Positions 28,096-37,601 of a stretch of 64,000 bases of DNA are shown here, in pieces. A program made the translations under genes and the position numbers. Position 1 is the stretch's first letter, and each line of letters opens with the position of its first letter. Source of the DNA: JABRWC01 sp039961675 (GTDB taxonomy: Bacteria; Planctomycetota; Phycisphaerae; UBA1845; Fen-1342); the NCBI GenBank assembly GCA_039961675.1, contig JABRWC010000039.1, positions 1 to 64,000 of the forward strand. Reading direction: 5' to 3'. Under the pieces are notes generated by a model, which saw only the letters and a program-made list of their open reading frames with translations, had not been told where the DNA came from and did not search any database.

Positions 28096-29751
28096 CTAGT
28101 GCTGGTGTCCGGGTGCCGGCCGCGGTTTCGGCGCATCGTCGTCGGCGTGACGGCTTGTCAGCGGCGGCGTCTTGGACGGCTCGGCTTCGAGCATCTTGGC
28201 GATCGCCTCCTTGAGCTTGCTTTCGGCGTCGAGCAGGAACTGCCCGCTGGTCACGACGCGGTCGCCCTCGTCGAGACCGTGGCGAACCTCGACCCAGCCC
28301 TCTTCGGCCTCCACGCCGACATCGATTTCGCGCGGCTGAAACCTTCCACCGCCCAGGTCGACGAACGCCACCTTTCGCAGGCCGGAGTCGAGATACGCCT
28401 CGCGCGGGATCAGCAGCGCGTCACGGTCGAGATCGGCCCGCAGCGTTACGCTGGCGTACATTCCCGGCTTGAGTTCAAGCGATGGATTTTCGAACTCCAG
28501 CCGCACCTTGACGACGCGCGTCATCTGCTCCAAATACGGGTAGAGATAGACCACGTGTCCCACGAACTCCCGGCCGGGCACGTACGGAAGCGTCATCCGC
28601 GCTTCCTGCCCGACGCGCACCCAAGGCAGCTGGTACTCGTAGACATCCACGTACACCCATACCTTGGAAAGGTCCGCGATGGTGTACAGCCGCATGCCCG
28701 GCGTCAGGTATGCCCCATCCAGAGCTGTCTTCTCGGTGACAATTCCACGCGCCGGCGAGTGGATGGTCAGCGTCTTCTGTATCTGCTTGCTTCGGGCGAG
28801 GGCCTCGATCTGATCCTCGGATACGTCGAAGTACTCCAGTTGCTTCCGGGCCGCGCCCAGCAGCCGCTGGGCCTCCTCACGCGCCTCGGGCAACGTGCTC
28901 CCGGCCATCCGCTCGATGCCGCGCTGCGCCGCCAGGAACTCCTCCTGCGCAGCGTAGAGCCGAGGCGAGTAGACGTCGAAGAGCGGCTGGTCCCGCTCCA
29001 CCTGCGCGCCGGTCTGATCGACGTAGAGCGTCTCGATCCAGCCCTCGAACTTGGTGTTGATGAAGTACAGCGACTGCTCGTTGTAGTCCACGCGCCCGAC
29101 AGTGCGGATCGTCCGGGCCAGCGGCCCGCGCTTCACGGTCGCCGTGCGTATGCCCATGTTTTGAATCGTGACCGGGTCGATCGTGATCGTCTTGCCCGCC
29201 GGCGACTCGCTCTCATCCGCGTACACGGGCACGAGGTCCATGCCCATCGGGTCCTTGCCCGGCTTGTCCGACACCACGTCCGGGTGCATCGGGCTGCGCC
29301 AATAGAGCACCTTGCGTTCCCGCGGCCCCGTCGCGGCCGCGCGTTCGTCGTCGCTCTGCCTGAGCGGCGTGAGCTTCATGTGGCAGATGGGGCATCCGCC
29401 CGGCCCGCGCTGAATGACGTTGGGATGCATGCCGCAGGTGTAGAGTTGCTCCGCGTCGGAGGCGCCGGTCGATTCGACGCCCGGCGAGCCGCTCCCCTGG
29501 TCGACGCCCGGCTCGCTCGCAGGACCAGCGGACGGAATCATCCCCCGCTGTGCGGCGTGCCAGACCGCCGCGCCCCCGGCCAACCCGCCGACCAACAGCG
29601 AAGCGAGAATTGTGACTACCCAGGGACCAGCGCGGCCGGGCCGCTGAAAGCGTGCGCCGGCCGGGGCCTGGCCGCCTCGCACGCCTCGCCGCGCTGCGGC
29701 CACGCGAAGTTCGCGAGGGTCAAGAGAATTCGCCGCCCGACGTGCGCTCAC
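28096..29751 (-). CDS. cusB: CusB-type periplasmic adaptor of metal efflux
   Basis: The 551-residue membrane-fusion protein links CusA to CusC. An N-terminal membrane span (about residues 45-65, VVTILASLLVGGLAGGAAVW) is followed by two heavy-metal-binding motifs. The first is CGMHPNVIQRGPGGCPICHM. The second is a cysteine-less PMHPDVV...DPMGMDL. The barrel-sandwich, alpha-hairpin (AAQEEFLAAQRGIERM) and beta-barrel regions follow, with a His-rich end. The start is GTG 29751 in a GTGA overlap with the cusC stop. No good ribosome binding site is visible, so translation is probably coupled. Confidence 0.9.
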   Translation of the reverse strand: MSARRAANSLDPRELRVAAARRGVRGGQAPAGARFQRPGRAGPWVVTILASLLVGGLAGGAAVWHAAQRGMIPSAGPASEPGVDQGSGSPGVESTGASDAEQLYTCGMHPNVIQRGPGGCPICHMKLTPLRQSDDERAAATGPRERKVLYWRSPMHPDVVSDKPGKDPMGMDLVPVYADESESPAGKTITIDPVTIQNMGIRTATVKRGPLARTIRTVGRVDYNEQSLYFINTKFEGWIETLYVDQTGAQVERDQPLFDVYSPRLYAAQEEFLAAQRGIERMAGSTLPEAREEAQRLLGAARKQLEYFDVSEDQIEALARSKQIQKTLTIHSPARGIVTEKTALDGAYLTPGMRLYTIADLSKVWVYVDVYEYQLPWVRVGQEARMTLPYVPGREFVGHVVYLYPYLEQMTRVVKVRLEFENPSLELKPGMYASVTLRADLDRDALLIPREAYLDSGLRKVAFVDLGGGRFQPREIDVGVEAEEGWVEVRHGLDEGDRVVTSGQFLLDAESKLKEAIAKMLEAEPSKTPPLTSRHADDDAPKPRPAPGHQH

Positions 29752-31247
29752 GATCGGCCCCCGACATCTTCGAGGCTCACGCCGATCGCCGCTTCGAGGT
29801 CCGCGATGCCGCGCTCCAGCTCGCCCAGCGCCCGGTGATATTGGATCGTGAACATGAGCCACTTCTGCCAGTTGTCGATGACAAACAGGAAGTCGCTCTC
29901 GCCCGCCGAGTATGCGGCGCGGGATACTTCGTAGGCTTGCTGCGCCTGCGGAACGATGGTGCTCCCGAAGATCGCGGCCAGCTCCTGCTGCGCCCGCACC
30001 CGCGCCAGCGCGTCCTCGATCTCGAAGCTCACGCGGTTCCTCGCCGCGGCGTACTCGTGCTGGCTGGCCGCCAGCCGGCTGCGCGCCTCGCGGATGCCGG
30101 CCTCGATCTTCTCGATCCACACCGGCATGTTCGCCCCGAACAGGATCGCCCAACTGTCCGTGCCGGCCTCGCTCATGCGGTCGATCATCGGCGTCATGCC
30201 GGTCGTCGGGTCCGGCGGCGGAACGAACGCGGCGCGGGGCCGCATGTACATCCACTCGAACCCCACCGTGAAATCGGGCCAGTACGCGAGCCGGGCCAGC
30301 TCGACCGCCTGGCGGTCGCGCTCAAGCTGCTCGCGCAATCGCTGAAGGTCCGGGCTGCGCTCGGCGGCGGCGGCGATCAGGGCGTCGAGTTGAAGTTCGG
30401 CGCTGCGGACGTCGAACTCCTCGAGCGGGGCGACGGCGGCGCCGGGCGGCCGGCTCAGCACCTGGTTCAGCATGGCCGCCGTCGTGACGCGCTCCTGTTG
30501 CAGCTCCACGAGCTGGCTCTCGATGTTGGAGAGTTCCACCTGGGCGCGCAGCACGTCGTCCTGACGCCGGCGGCCGGACGCGACCTGCGCCCGGGCGGCA
30601 TCGATCAGCCCGCGCAGCAGGTCCTGGTTGGTCCGGTCCACCTCGATCATGCGGTCGACGATGTACAGCCGGAAGTATGCCCGCTTGACGTCGGCGATCA
30701 CGTTCAGCCGCGCGCGCTGAAGCTCCTGAAGCGCCATGCGGGCCTCCTGGAGCGCCACGCGTCCGGCGCGGTCCAGCTTCTCGGGGACCGGCAGGACCTG
30801 CTGCACGCCGAGCGTGAAGTAGTTGCTGCCGTCCGCGAACTCGTTCGGCTGCGGCAGCGTGCGCGTCATGACCATCGGGTCCGGCAGCGCCGTCGCCTGC
30901 GGGACGCGGGCTGCGCGCATGCGCGCCATTTCCTCCGCGGCCCTGATTTCCGGGTTCTGCTCCAGGGCCAAGACGATGTACTCGCGCAGCGAGGCCGGTT
31001 CGGGCCGCGTGCCTTCCGCGGACGCCGCCGGGCGCGTGGTTGCTTGCGGCGCGAGGCGCGTGCCTCGCGCGTACGATTCGCCGGCTTGCGTGCGCTCCCG
31101 GGCGAAACGGGCGATCGTGTCCGCCACCTCGCGGTCCGCGGCCCGATTCAGGACGCAACCGCTCAGCGGCGCCGTGACCGCCGCGATCACGAGCCGGGTG
31201 AGAACGAGCCGCGCCCATGCCGAGCCGCGATCCATTCGCTTCCGCAT
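29748..31247 (-). CDS. cusC: CusC/TolC-type outer-membrane efflux lipoprotein
   Basis: The roughly 499-residue protein forms the outer-membrane channel of the tripartite pump. A signal with lipobox LSGC is followed by two outer-membrane efflux domains, each made of long coiled helices (for example SLREYIVLALEQNPEIRAAEEM and the central GLIDAARAQVASGRRRQDDVLRA). It is the first gene of the minus-strand operon cusC-cusB-DUF3347-cusA-peptide. Start ATG 31247 or ATG 31235; neither has an ideal site. The 371 bp upstream are shared with a divergent unit and show no clear metal-regulator box. Confidence 0.88.
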   Translation of the reverse strand: MRKRMDRGSAWARLVLTRLVIAAVTAPLSGCVLNRAADREVADTIARFARERTQAGESYARGTRLAPQATTRPAASAEGTRPEPASLREYIVLALEQNPEIRAAEEMARMRAARVPQATALPDPMVMTRTLPQPNEFADGSNYFTLGVQQVLPVPEKLDRAGRVALQEARMALQELQRARLNVIADVKRAYFRLYIVDRMIEVDRTNQDLLRGLIDAARAQVASGRRRQDDVLRAQVELSNIESQLVELQQERVTTAAMLNQVLSRPPGAAVAPLEEFDVRSAELQLDALIAAAAERSPDLQRLREQLERDRQAVELARLAYWPDFTVGFEWMYMRPRAAFVPPPDPTTGMTPMIDRMSEAGTDSWAILFGANMPVWIEKIEAGIREARSRLAASQHEYAAARNRVSFEIEDALARVRAQQELAAIFGSTIVPQAQQAYEVSRAAYSAGESDFLFVIDNWQKWLMFTIQYHRALGELERGIADLEAAIGVSLEDVGGRS

Positions 31248-31618
31248 GCCGCACCGCCGAGATTCACCGCCGAGCCGACGTGTCGTCCACGCGCCGATCG
31301 GTTCCAGCGCTAGACGGCGTCATCGTCGTTCTGACCAGTTGGATGCGGGTCCGAGGGCGTTCCTTCCCGCAGGTGGTGGGAATCGTCACGGTCGGGCGAC
31401 GATGCAGGCCGACCGCCGGACCCGCGACGGGCGCAGCCCGCCCCGCATCGTGCAGGTGCCCGGAATTCGACCGCGACCGAGTCAGGTCACGCGGCGAGCG
31501 GTCCGATAGGCGCAGTGGACGCCGGCCCGCGGGTGGCGGCAGTTCGACTGGACCGGGTCGGCCGAGTGCAGAGAGGCCCGGCCGCGGGGCCAGCCGTCTG
31601 CGGCACGGGGCTGCGCTC
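31248..31618. other. Divergent intergenic region without recognisable elements
   Basis: 371 GC-rich bases between cusC and the cytidylyltransferase fusion. No convincing promoter, operator or small gene was found. Confidence 0.4.
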
Positions 31619-33313
31619 GTGACCCAACTTCCGCAACGCAAGATTGTCCCGCTGGATCAGCTCGTGCAGATTCTGCGCCGCGAGCGCGCCGCCGGCCGCA
31701 CGATCGTGCAGTGCCACGGCTGCTTTGACCTGGTCCACCCGGGGCATGTGCGCTACCTGATGTTCGCGCGGCAGCTCGGGCACGTGCTGGTCGTTTCGCT
31801 CACCGGCGACGCCACGATCGTCAAAGGTCCCGACCGCCCGTACATCCCGCAGGAATTGCGTGCCGAGAACCTGGCCGCGCTGGAGTTCGTGGACTGGGTC
31901 GTGATCGACCCGCATCCGACGGCCTGCGAACTGCTCCAGACGCTCCGGCCCGACGTGTACGTCAAGGGCCGCGAGTACGCCGTCAACACCGATCCGCGCT
32001 TCGCCCGCGAGCGCGAGATCGTCGAAGCCTACGGCGGCCGGGTCGTCTTCCACAGCGGCGACGTGGTCTTCAGCTCCACGCGGCTGGCGCAGGACCTGGC
32101 GCGCGACAGGCACCTTGATACCTGCCGCCTGCGAACGCTTTGCCAACGCCACGGCATCGACCTGCACTCGCTCCGGCGGCGGCTCGATGCGCTGCGGCAG
32201 TGTCCGGCGCTGGTCGTCGGCGACGTGCTGCGCGAACGCTACGTGCTGTGCGATCCCGACGACGCCGTCGACGAGTCTCCCGCGCCGGTGCTGAACGCGC
32301 TGGGTGAGCGCTGCTACTGGGGCGCGGCCGCTGCGGCGGCGCGCCAGTTCGCTGCGCTCGGCGCGCGCGTCACGCTCATCACGGCCGCCGGCGCGGACGC
32401 CGCTTCGCAGTCGCTGTCCGGGGCGCTCGAGCCGGATGGAATCGAGGCGCATTGCCTGCCCGTGCGATCGGACATGGCCGAGCGTTGCACGTACGTCGCC
32501 GACGACGCGCGCGTCTTGCAGGTCTGCCGTGGGGCTGCTCTGCCGGCGGACAGTCGCTGGGAGCGGAAGGCGATCGACACGGCGTGTGCGTGCGTGCCGC
32601 ATGTTCGAGTCGTCCTGGTATGCGACTCGGGTCTGGGCGTCGTCACGCCGGCCGTGCGCCGCGCGATCGCCGGCGCCGCCCGCCGCGCGGGCGTCGTGCT
32701 CGTGAGTTGCGCTCCTTCGCCGCAGGGCGAGATCGGCCACGCCGAGAGCGCCGACCTGCTCTTCGCCAGCGAGCGCCGCCTGCGCCGCGCGATGCAGGAC
32801 AAGACGTCCAGTCTGCCCGCCGTGGCGTGGAACGTGCTGCGCCAGACGCGCAGCCGCGCGGCGATCGTGTCGCTGCACAAGCGCGGCCTGATCAGCTTCG
32901 AGAGCCGCTTTCATCCCGCAGAGCCCGCAGCGGCCGAGGATTCCGCCGTTCACGATCGGCTCAAGAGCGACTTCGTGCCCACGACGGCCGAGAGCGTGAT
33001 CGACATCGCCGGGGCCACGGAAGTCGCCTGCGCCGCCGCTGGGCTGGCGCTGGCCGCGGGAAGCGGGCTGGCCGAGGCGACCTACCTGGCGACGGCGGTC
33101 GAGGCCATCGCGGCGCAGCGGCCGGGCGTGGCGGTCGTCTCGTACGCGGACCTGAACGCATGGATCGACGGCCGCGCGGAGCTCCGCCCGGAAAGCCGCT
33201 TCATGCCCGATTCATCCACTCTCTCCGACCTGGCGCGCATCGCATTGCCCGTGGACCACCAGCCCGCGGGCGCCGCCACTTCGCCGGACGAGGAAGTTGC
33301 GAGCAGCCCATGA
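31619..33313 (+). CDS. Cytidylyltransferase-PfkB kinase fusion (HldE-like, reversed domain order)
   Basis: Residues 1 to about 165 are an RfaE/HldE-type nucleotidyltransferase with HPGH (40-43) in CFDLVHPGHVRYL and KGPDRPYIP. Residues 190 to about 530 are a PfkB/ribokinase-like domain. Canonical HldE proteins have the kinase first and the transferase last; here the order is reversed. The kinase active-site motif GAGD reads GATE (465-468), so the catalytic Asp is replaced by Glu. Activity as a heptose-7-phosphate kinase is doubtful, while the nucleotide transfer half looks intact. Role: probably activation of a sugar-1-phosphate for surface glycans. GTG 31619 is the likely start. It overlaps the GT2 gene by ATGA. 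Confidence 0.75.
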   Translation: MTQLPQRKIVPLDQLVQILRRERAAGRTIVQCHGCFDLVHPGHVRYLMFARQLGHVLVVSLTGDATIVKGPDRPYIPQELRAENLAALEFVDWVVIDPHPTACELLQTLRPDVYVKGREYAVNTDPRFAREREIVEAYGGRVVFHSGDVVFSSTRLAQDLARDRHLDTCRLRTLCQRHGIDLHSLRRRLDALRQCPALVVGDVLRERYVLCDPDDAVDESPAPVLNALGERCYWGAAAAAARQFAALGARVTLITAAGADAASQSLSGALEPDGIEAHCLPVRSDMAERCTYVADDARVLQVCRGAALPADSRWERKAIDTACACVPHVRVVLVCDSGLGVVTPAVRRAIAGAARRAGVVLVSCAPSPQGEIGHAESADLLFASERRLRRAMQDKTSSLPAVAWNVLRQTRSRAAIVSLHKRGLISFESRFHPAEPAAAEDSAVHDRLKSDFVPTTAESVIDIAGATEVACAAAGLALAAGSGLAEATYLATAVEAIAAQRPGVAVVSYADLNAWIDGRAELRPESRFMPDSSTLSDLARIALPVDHQPAGAATSPDEEVASSP

Positions 33314-34560
33314 GCACCCTGCCACCGCTGAGCGTAGTCATTGCCAGCCACAACCGTCGCGACGTGCTGCTCGGCACGCTGGACCGCCTGCGCGACGGCC
33401 GGCTGGGCGTGCCCGGCTGCGAGATCATCGTCGTCGACAACGCCTCGACCGACGGCACCGTACGCGCCCTGGCAGCCCGCAGTGACGTGCACGTCATCGC
33501 GCTGGACCGGAACCTGGGTGCATGCGCCAAAGGGATTGGCGTGGCCGACGCGCGCGCCCCGCTCCTGCTGTTCCTCGACGACGATTCGTATCCCCGCGCG
33601 GGTTGCGTGCCGCGCATGATCGAGCGCTTCGCATGCGACCCGCGGCTCGCCGCCGCGGGCTTCACCGTCCACCTCTCCGACGGCTCGCAGGAATGCAGCG
33701 CGATGCCGCACGTGCACGTCGGCTGCGGCGTGGGGCTGCGGAAGTCCGCCGTCCAGGAGTCCGGCGGCGTGGACCTGTCGTTCTTCATGGCGGCGGAGGA
33801 ATACGACCTGACGTTCCGCCTGCTTCGCGCTGGCTGGCGGGCAGAGATCTTCGCCGACCTGCAAGTCGAACATTTGAAAAGCCCGGTCGGCCGGCGCTCC
33901 GAACGCATCACGTTCTACGACATCCGCAACAACCTGCGCGTGCTTGCGCGCTACGTCCCCGACGGGCCGGCCGGAATCTACGCCGCCGACTGGATCGAGC
34001 GCTACCGCTGGATGGCAGAGGTCGCGGGGCACCGCGACGCGTTCGAGCAGGGCCTGATCGTCGGCCAACGCCTCGCGGCCAGCGAGCGCGAGCGCTTCTG
34101 GCGGCTGCGATTCGACGAGCGCCAGTTTGAAGCCGTTTTCCGATGGGGTGAGATCGAGCGCAGGTCCTGGGCGGTCGCGCAGGGCGGCGCACGGCGGGTC
34201 GTGCTCGCTGACCTCTCGAAGAACGTCCACGCGTTCGTCCGCGGGGCGCTGCGTGCCGGTCTGGAGATTCTGGCTATCGCGGACGATGCGCTGAGCGGCG
34301 GCGGCCGCGCGGGTGACGGTCTGCGCGGAGACGTCCGCCGCTACCGCGGCATCCCGGTGCTGAAGTGCGCCGACGCGCTGGCTCTTGCGCCCGATGTCGT
34401 GGTCGTCAGCAACACGTCCTACGTCCACGCTCAACGCCGCTCGCAGTGGCTGCGCGGCGTGACGAAACGCCCCGTGCTGAACTGGTTCGCTCCGCCGTCC
34501 TTGCAGACGACGGACGCCCTCGGCGCGCCGCAATGCGGGGTGGCCGTTCCCGCGGCGTAG
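33310..34560 (+). CDS. GT2-family glycosyltransferase with extra C-terminal domain
   Basis: The 416-residue protein begins with a GT-A fold. It has LSVVIASHNRRDVLLGTL, the DNASTDGT nucleotide loop and LLLFLDDDSYPRAG (metal-binding DDD). A C-terminal catalytic EEYDLTFRLLRAGW follows. Residues about 300-400 form a Rossmann-like segment (RRVVLADLSKNVHAFVRGAL ... VVVVSNTSYVHAQRR) rarely attached to GT2 enzymes. It overlaps the upstream nucleotidyltransferase fusion by ATGA. The two probably form one surface-sugar unit that makes and then transfers an activated sugar. Acceptor unknown. Confidence 0.82.
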   Translation: MSTLPPLSVVIASHNRRDVLLGTLDRLRDGRLGVPGCEIIVVDNASTDGTVRALAARSDVHVIALDRNLGACAKGIGVADARAPLLLFLDDDSYPRAGCVPRMIERFACDPRLAAAGFTVHLSDGSQECSAMPHVHVGCGVGLRKSAVQESGGVDLSFFMAAEEYDLTFRLLRAGWRAEIFADLQVEHLKSPVGRRSERITFYDIRNNLRVLARYVPDGPAGIYAADWIERYRWMAEVAGHRDAFEQGLIVGQRLAASERERFWRLRFDERQFEAVFRWGEIERRSWAVAQGGARRVVLADLSKNVHAFVRGALRAGLEILAIADDALSGGGRAGDGLRGDVRRYRGIPVLKCADALALAPDVVVVSNTSYVHAQRRSQWLRGVTKRPVLNWFAPPSLQTTDALGAPQCGVAVPAA

Positions 34561-34636
34561 GCGGCGGCGCGGCGTTGCCCGTGGCCGCCAGGGCGTATCG
34601 ACCACGTCGCGAACGTGGATGTTCGGGCCGCCGGGC

Positions 34637-34665
34637 TTGACGCTCGGCGGCCGTCGCCGTAGGCT
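34637..34665 (+). promoter_or_regulatory. Promoter of the tRNA-Phe gene
   Basis: TTGACG and TAGGCT are separated by exactly 17 bp. Predicted start of transcription is about 35-40 nt before tRNA-Phe. Confidence 0.4.
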
Positions 34666-34709
34666 CGTTCGTTCGCAAAACAGGCCGGCGTTGTTCCGGC
34701 CAACCTGGC

Positions 34710-34782
34710 GGTCAGGTAGCTCAGTTGGTAGAGCATGGCACTGAAAATGCCAGGGTCGCCGGTTCAAGTCCGGCCCTGACCA
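34710..34782 (+). tRNA. tRNA-Phe (GAA)
   Basis: A 73-nt cloverleaf with acceptor GGTCAGG/CCTGACC, D-arm TAGCTCAGTTGGTAGAGCA, anticodon loop CTGAAAA (anticodon GAA) and T-loop GGTTCAAGTCC. The 3' CCA is not encoded. Confidence 0.95.
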
Positions 34783-34896
34783 CTTGGCCGCGTCGCTGAC
34801 TCTCTACGGTCTGCACGCCGCGAAGGGCGCGCGACCCGCCGGCCCGGTTCGGGCACATGAACCGGCGGCGCACGACGAAAGCAGCAGGACAATCCT

Positions 34897-34969
<73 letters not shown>

Positions 34970-35094
34970 TTCCGCTAGCCCTCGCGGGAGCACGAAGTTA
35001 GGATCGACGCCAGAGCGGTGACAGCGATGCACGGGCCGAACAAGTGCGCGGTGATATCACCGCGCGGGAGCGGCCCGTTGTTGGGGCAACGCTC

Positions 35095-36456
35095 ATGGCG
35101 CGACCGTCGAAGCAACCTCCGAAGTACCGGCTGAAGCTCAATCACGGCTACGAGCTCGCGTGCGTCACGTTGCACGACGCGGCGACGCGCAGACGGCGCG
35201 ACGTCTACCTCGGCCGCTACGGCACTCCTGAGAGTCGGCAGGCGTATCACCGAACTGTCGCCGAGTGGGAGGCGCGCGGCCGGCGCCTTGATCCCGGGCG
35301 AGCAAGCCAGAACCGCATCGACGAGCGACTGACGGTGACGGAACTGTGCGCGGCGTTCCTGCGCTGGTTCCAGGGCGAGGGCTATTCGGCCTCGCACGTG
35401 GCCGTGGCGCGCTCGGCGATCCGGGCGCTGCGGACGCTGTACGGGGCCACGGCCGCGGAAGAGTTCGGGCCGCGGGCGCTGGCCGCGGTGCGGCAGCAGA
35501 TGCTGGCCGGCGACGCTCGCCTGCGGCTGAAGCAGAAGCAGCCCAGCGTCGCGCAGCGCATGGCCCGGCTGATCGTGCGAATCTTCCGCTGGGGCGCCGG
35601 CATGGAGCTGGTCGCGGCCGCGACCGCCGACGCCCTGGACAAGCTCCCGCCGCTGCGGCTGGCCGGGCTGAAGCGCAGCCGGGTCAAGCCGGTGCCTGAA
35701 GCGTACGTCGAAGCGACCAAACCTTACGCCGCGCCGCAGGTACGGGCGATGATCGAGCTGCAAGCCCTGACCGGCATGCGCCCGGGCGAGGTGGTGCTGA
35801 TGCGGTCCGCCGACGTCGACACGCGCGGCAAGGTCTGGATCTACCGGCCGCAGCACCACAAGACCGCGCACCTGGACCTGACACGCGAGATCTGCCTGGG
35901 CCCGCGGGCCCAGGACGTGCTGCGACCGTGGCTTCGGCCGAACATCCAGGAGTACCTGTTCCGGCCGCACGAAGTGGTCGACCGGCTCCGCCGCGAGCGT
36001 GCTGCGCAGCGCAGCACGCCGGCCGGCCGGGGCAACGAGCGCGGGAACGAACGCGGCGCGGCGCCCCGCCGGCAGCCTGGCGAACGCTACACCGCATCCA
36101 GCTACCGCAAGGCGGTACAGTCGGCCTGCGACGCGGCCGACCGGCAGGCGCGTGGCAATCTCGGGCAATTCGCGTGCCCGCGCTGCGCCGAGACCTTCAT
36201 GCGGCACGCGTCCTGGCGGCGGCACTGCCGGGAGCAGCACGAGATGCTGGACTTGCCGCGCGTGGAGGCGGCCGAGCGGATCATCCATCGCTGGCACCCG
36301 AACCAACTCCGGCACAACTGGGGCACGGCGGTGCGGGCGCGCTTCGGGGCCGAGGGGGCGCAGGTGGCGCTGGGCCACGAATCGATCGATACGACGCTGA
36401 TCTACGCGGAGCGCGACCTGGAGTTCGCGCAGCGGATCGCGTTGCAGATGGGGTGA
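35095..36456 (+). CDS. int: Tyrosine recombinase (integrase) with an inserted C2H2 zinc finger
   Basis: The 453-residue integrase should cut and join phage and host att sites. An N-terminal core-binding domain (about 80-180) precedes the catalytic domain. Visible catalytic residues are Arg229 (TGMRPGE), Arg406 in HPNQLRHNW, His428 (LGHESIDTT) and nucleophile Tyr437 (LIYAERD). The H of the usual HxxR is Asn403, as in other planctomycete-type integrases that I recall. Between the first Arg and HxxR lies a classical zinc finger: Cys361, Cys364, His377, His382 with Phe368, spacing C-x2-C-x12-H-x4-H. Start ATG 35095 begins with a MARPSKQPPKYRL motif common to such integrases. It lies 126 bp from tRNA-Ala. 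Confidence 0.9.
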   Translation: MARPSKQPPKYRLKLNHGYELACVTLHDAATRRRRDVYLGRYGTPESRQAYHRTVAEWEARGRRLDPGRASQNRIDERLTVTELCAAFLRWFQGEGYSASHVAVARSAIRALRTLYGATAAEEFGPRALAAVRQQMLAGDARLRLKQKQPSVAQRMARLIVRIFRWGAGMELVAAATADALDKLPPLRLAGLKRSRVKPVPEAYVEATKPYAAPQVRAMIELQALTGMRPGEVVLMRSADVDTRGKVWIYRPQHHKTAHLDLTREICLGPRAQDVLRPWLRPNIQEYLFRPHEVVDRLRRERAAQRSTPAGRGNERGNERGAAPRRQPGERYTASSYRKAVQSACDAADRQARGNLGQFACPRCAETFMRHASWRRHCREQHEMLDLPRVEAAERIIHRWHPNQLRHNWGTAVRARFGAEGAQVALGHESIDTTLIYAERDLEFAQRIALQMG

Positions 36457-36581
36457 GGAGCTGGGCGGCCCGGGGCGGTCCCGGGCGATCGACAGACTGA
36501 CCATGCCGCATGGGCGGCGCCCGGCCAGCGCGGATACGCCGGCCGGGTGCCTGACCACGGCGCCTTCCATGAAAGGCGACC

Positions 36582-36983
36582 ATGGCTGAGTGCACTGTAC
36601 GCAATTCGCGGGCCGAAATCGAATTCGTACAACTCGCAGACACCGACGGGTACGTCGTGCTTGTGCCGGCGGTGCGCGTGGAAAACCTGCGAGCGCGTGG
36701 GGTGCCTTTCATCAGCGTGACAATCCCGATCCCCGGCGGAGCCGCCGCGGCACCCCCGATGCCATCCGCCGGCGATTGGCTCACCGTCACACAGGCAGCG
36801 CAACAGCACCTCGCGGACGTGGACGACACGACGATGACAACCGCGAAGTCCAAGATTTCACGGGCTTGCGATCAGGGCGCGCTGACTTGTTCGGGCAGGG
36901 GCCAGCACCGCCGGATCGAACCCCACAGTTTCGCGGCCTGGAGGCTCAGACAGCGCGAACAGCATCTCGACGACGCGAGCTGA
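36582..36983 (+). CDS. Excisionase-like small protein, tentative
   Basis: The 133-residue protein has a beta-rich N-terminal half (AEIEFVQLADTDGYVVLVPA) and a C-terminal half with a helix-turn-helix look. That half reads LTVTQAAQQHLADVDD ... KISRACDQGALTCSGRG, then HRRIEPHSFAAWRLRQRE. The latter resembles excisionase/MerR-type DNA-binding segments with a wing followed by a closing helix. Its place directly after the integrase supports an Xis or regulator role. This is inference; no family was matched with certainty. AAAGG precedes ATG 36582. Confidence 0.5.
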   Translation: MAECTVRNSRAEIEFVQLADTDGYVVLVPAVRVENLRARGVPFISVTIPIPGGAAAAPPMPSAGDWLTVTQAAQQHLADVDDTTMTTAKSKISRACDQGALTCSGRGQHRRIEPHSFAAWRLRQREQHLDDAS

Positions 36984-36985
36984 CC

Positions 36986-37516
36986 TCAGCGCTCGACGTG
37001 GATCACGCCGCGCCGGCGATCGGCCCGCAAAGCTTCGGTCTTGACGCGCTCGTAGATGCGGCGCGGGTTCGGGACGCCGCGCAGATCGAGGCGCGGGTGA
37101 GTCTCATCCGTGGTGCGCAGCACGACGGTCCCGATGCCCTGGAGTCGATCGAGAATGCCGATCCGCAGCTGCACGTCATTGATCCGGAACAGGTCGATGT
37201 TGTCGATGCGCTTGGAGACCAGACCGCGCTCCACCTCGACGCGTTCGGTCGTGACGCGGTAGATGGTGAACCGAACGCGCCACCAGCAGGCCAGGCCGTA
37301 CAGCAGGGAGAGGCCCGCCAGGATCGCCGGCGACCAGCGGAGGAGCGATGCCTGCTCGGGCGAAACCCTATGGATGTTCAGGGTGATGACCTGGCGGGCG
37401 ATGGAGGCGAGAAGCAGGCCGAAGAAGCTGACCAGGAAGTTCCCGACATTACACCACTGGGAAACCGGCCCTTCGAAGATGACGTCCTCGCCCGGATGCG
37501 AACGCTCGCTTGCCAT
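36986..37516 (-). CDS. PH-domain (bPH2/YdbT-like) membrane protein
   Basis: The 176-residue protein has two membrane segments at about 25-45 and 65-82. A bacterial PH domain follows, with FTIYRVTTERVEVERGLVSK, IDNIDLFRINDVQLR and LRGVPNPRRIYERVK. Such proteins occur in pairs in Bacillus and others and are thought to sense or organise membranes. It is the only minus-strand gene seen in the prophage. Its start faces a control region. This suggests a lysogeny-expressed extra gene (moron), perhaps altering the host envelope. That role is inference. Confidence 0.72.
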   Translation of the reverse strand: MASERSHPGEDVIFEGPVSQWCNVGNFLVSFFGLLLASIARQVITLNIHRVSPEQASLLRWSPAILAGLSLLYGLACWWRVRFTIYRVTTERVEVERGLVSKRIDNIDLFRINDVQLRIGILDRLQGIGTVVLRTTDETHPRLDLRGVPNPRRIYERVKTEALRADRRRGVIHVER

Positions 37517-37601
37517 GCTCAGCCCTCGCGGCAGTCACAGGACGGGGCCTGAATTCTTGCCATGACGATCCCGTTTGTCCAGCGTCGCGGACCGGTTCCG
37601 C

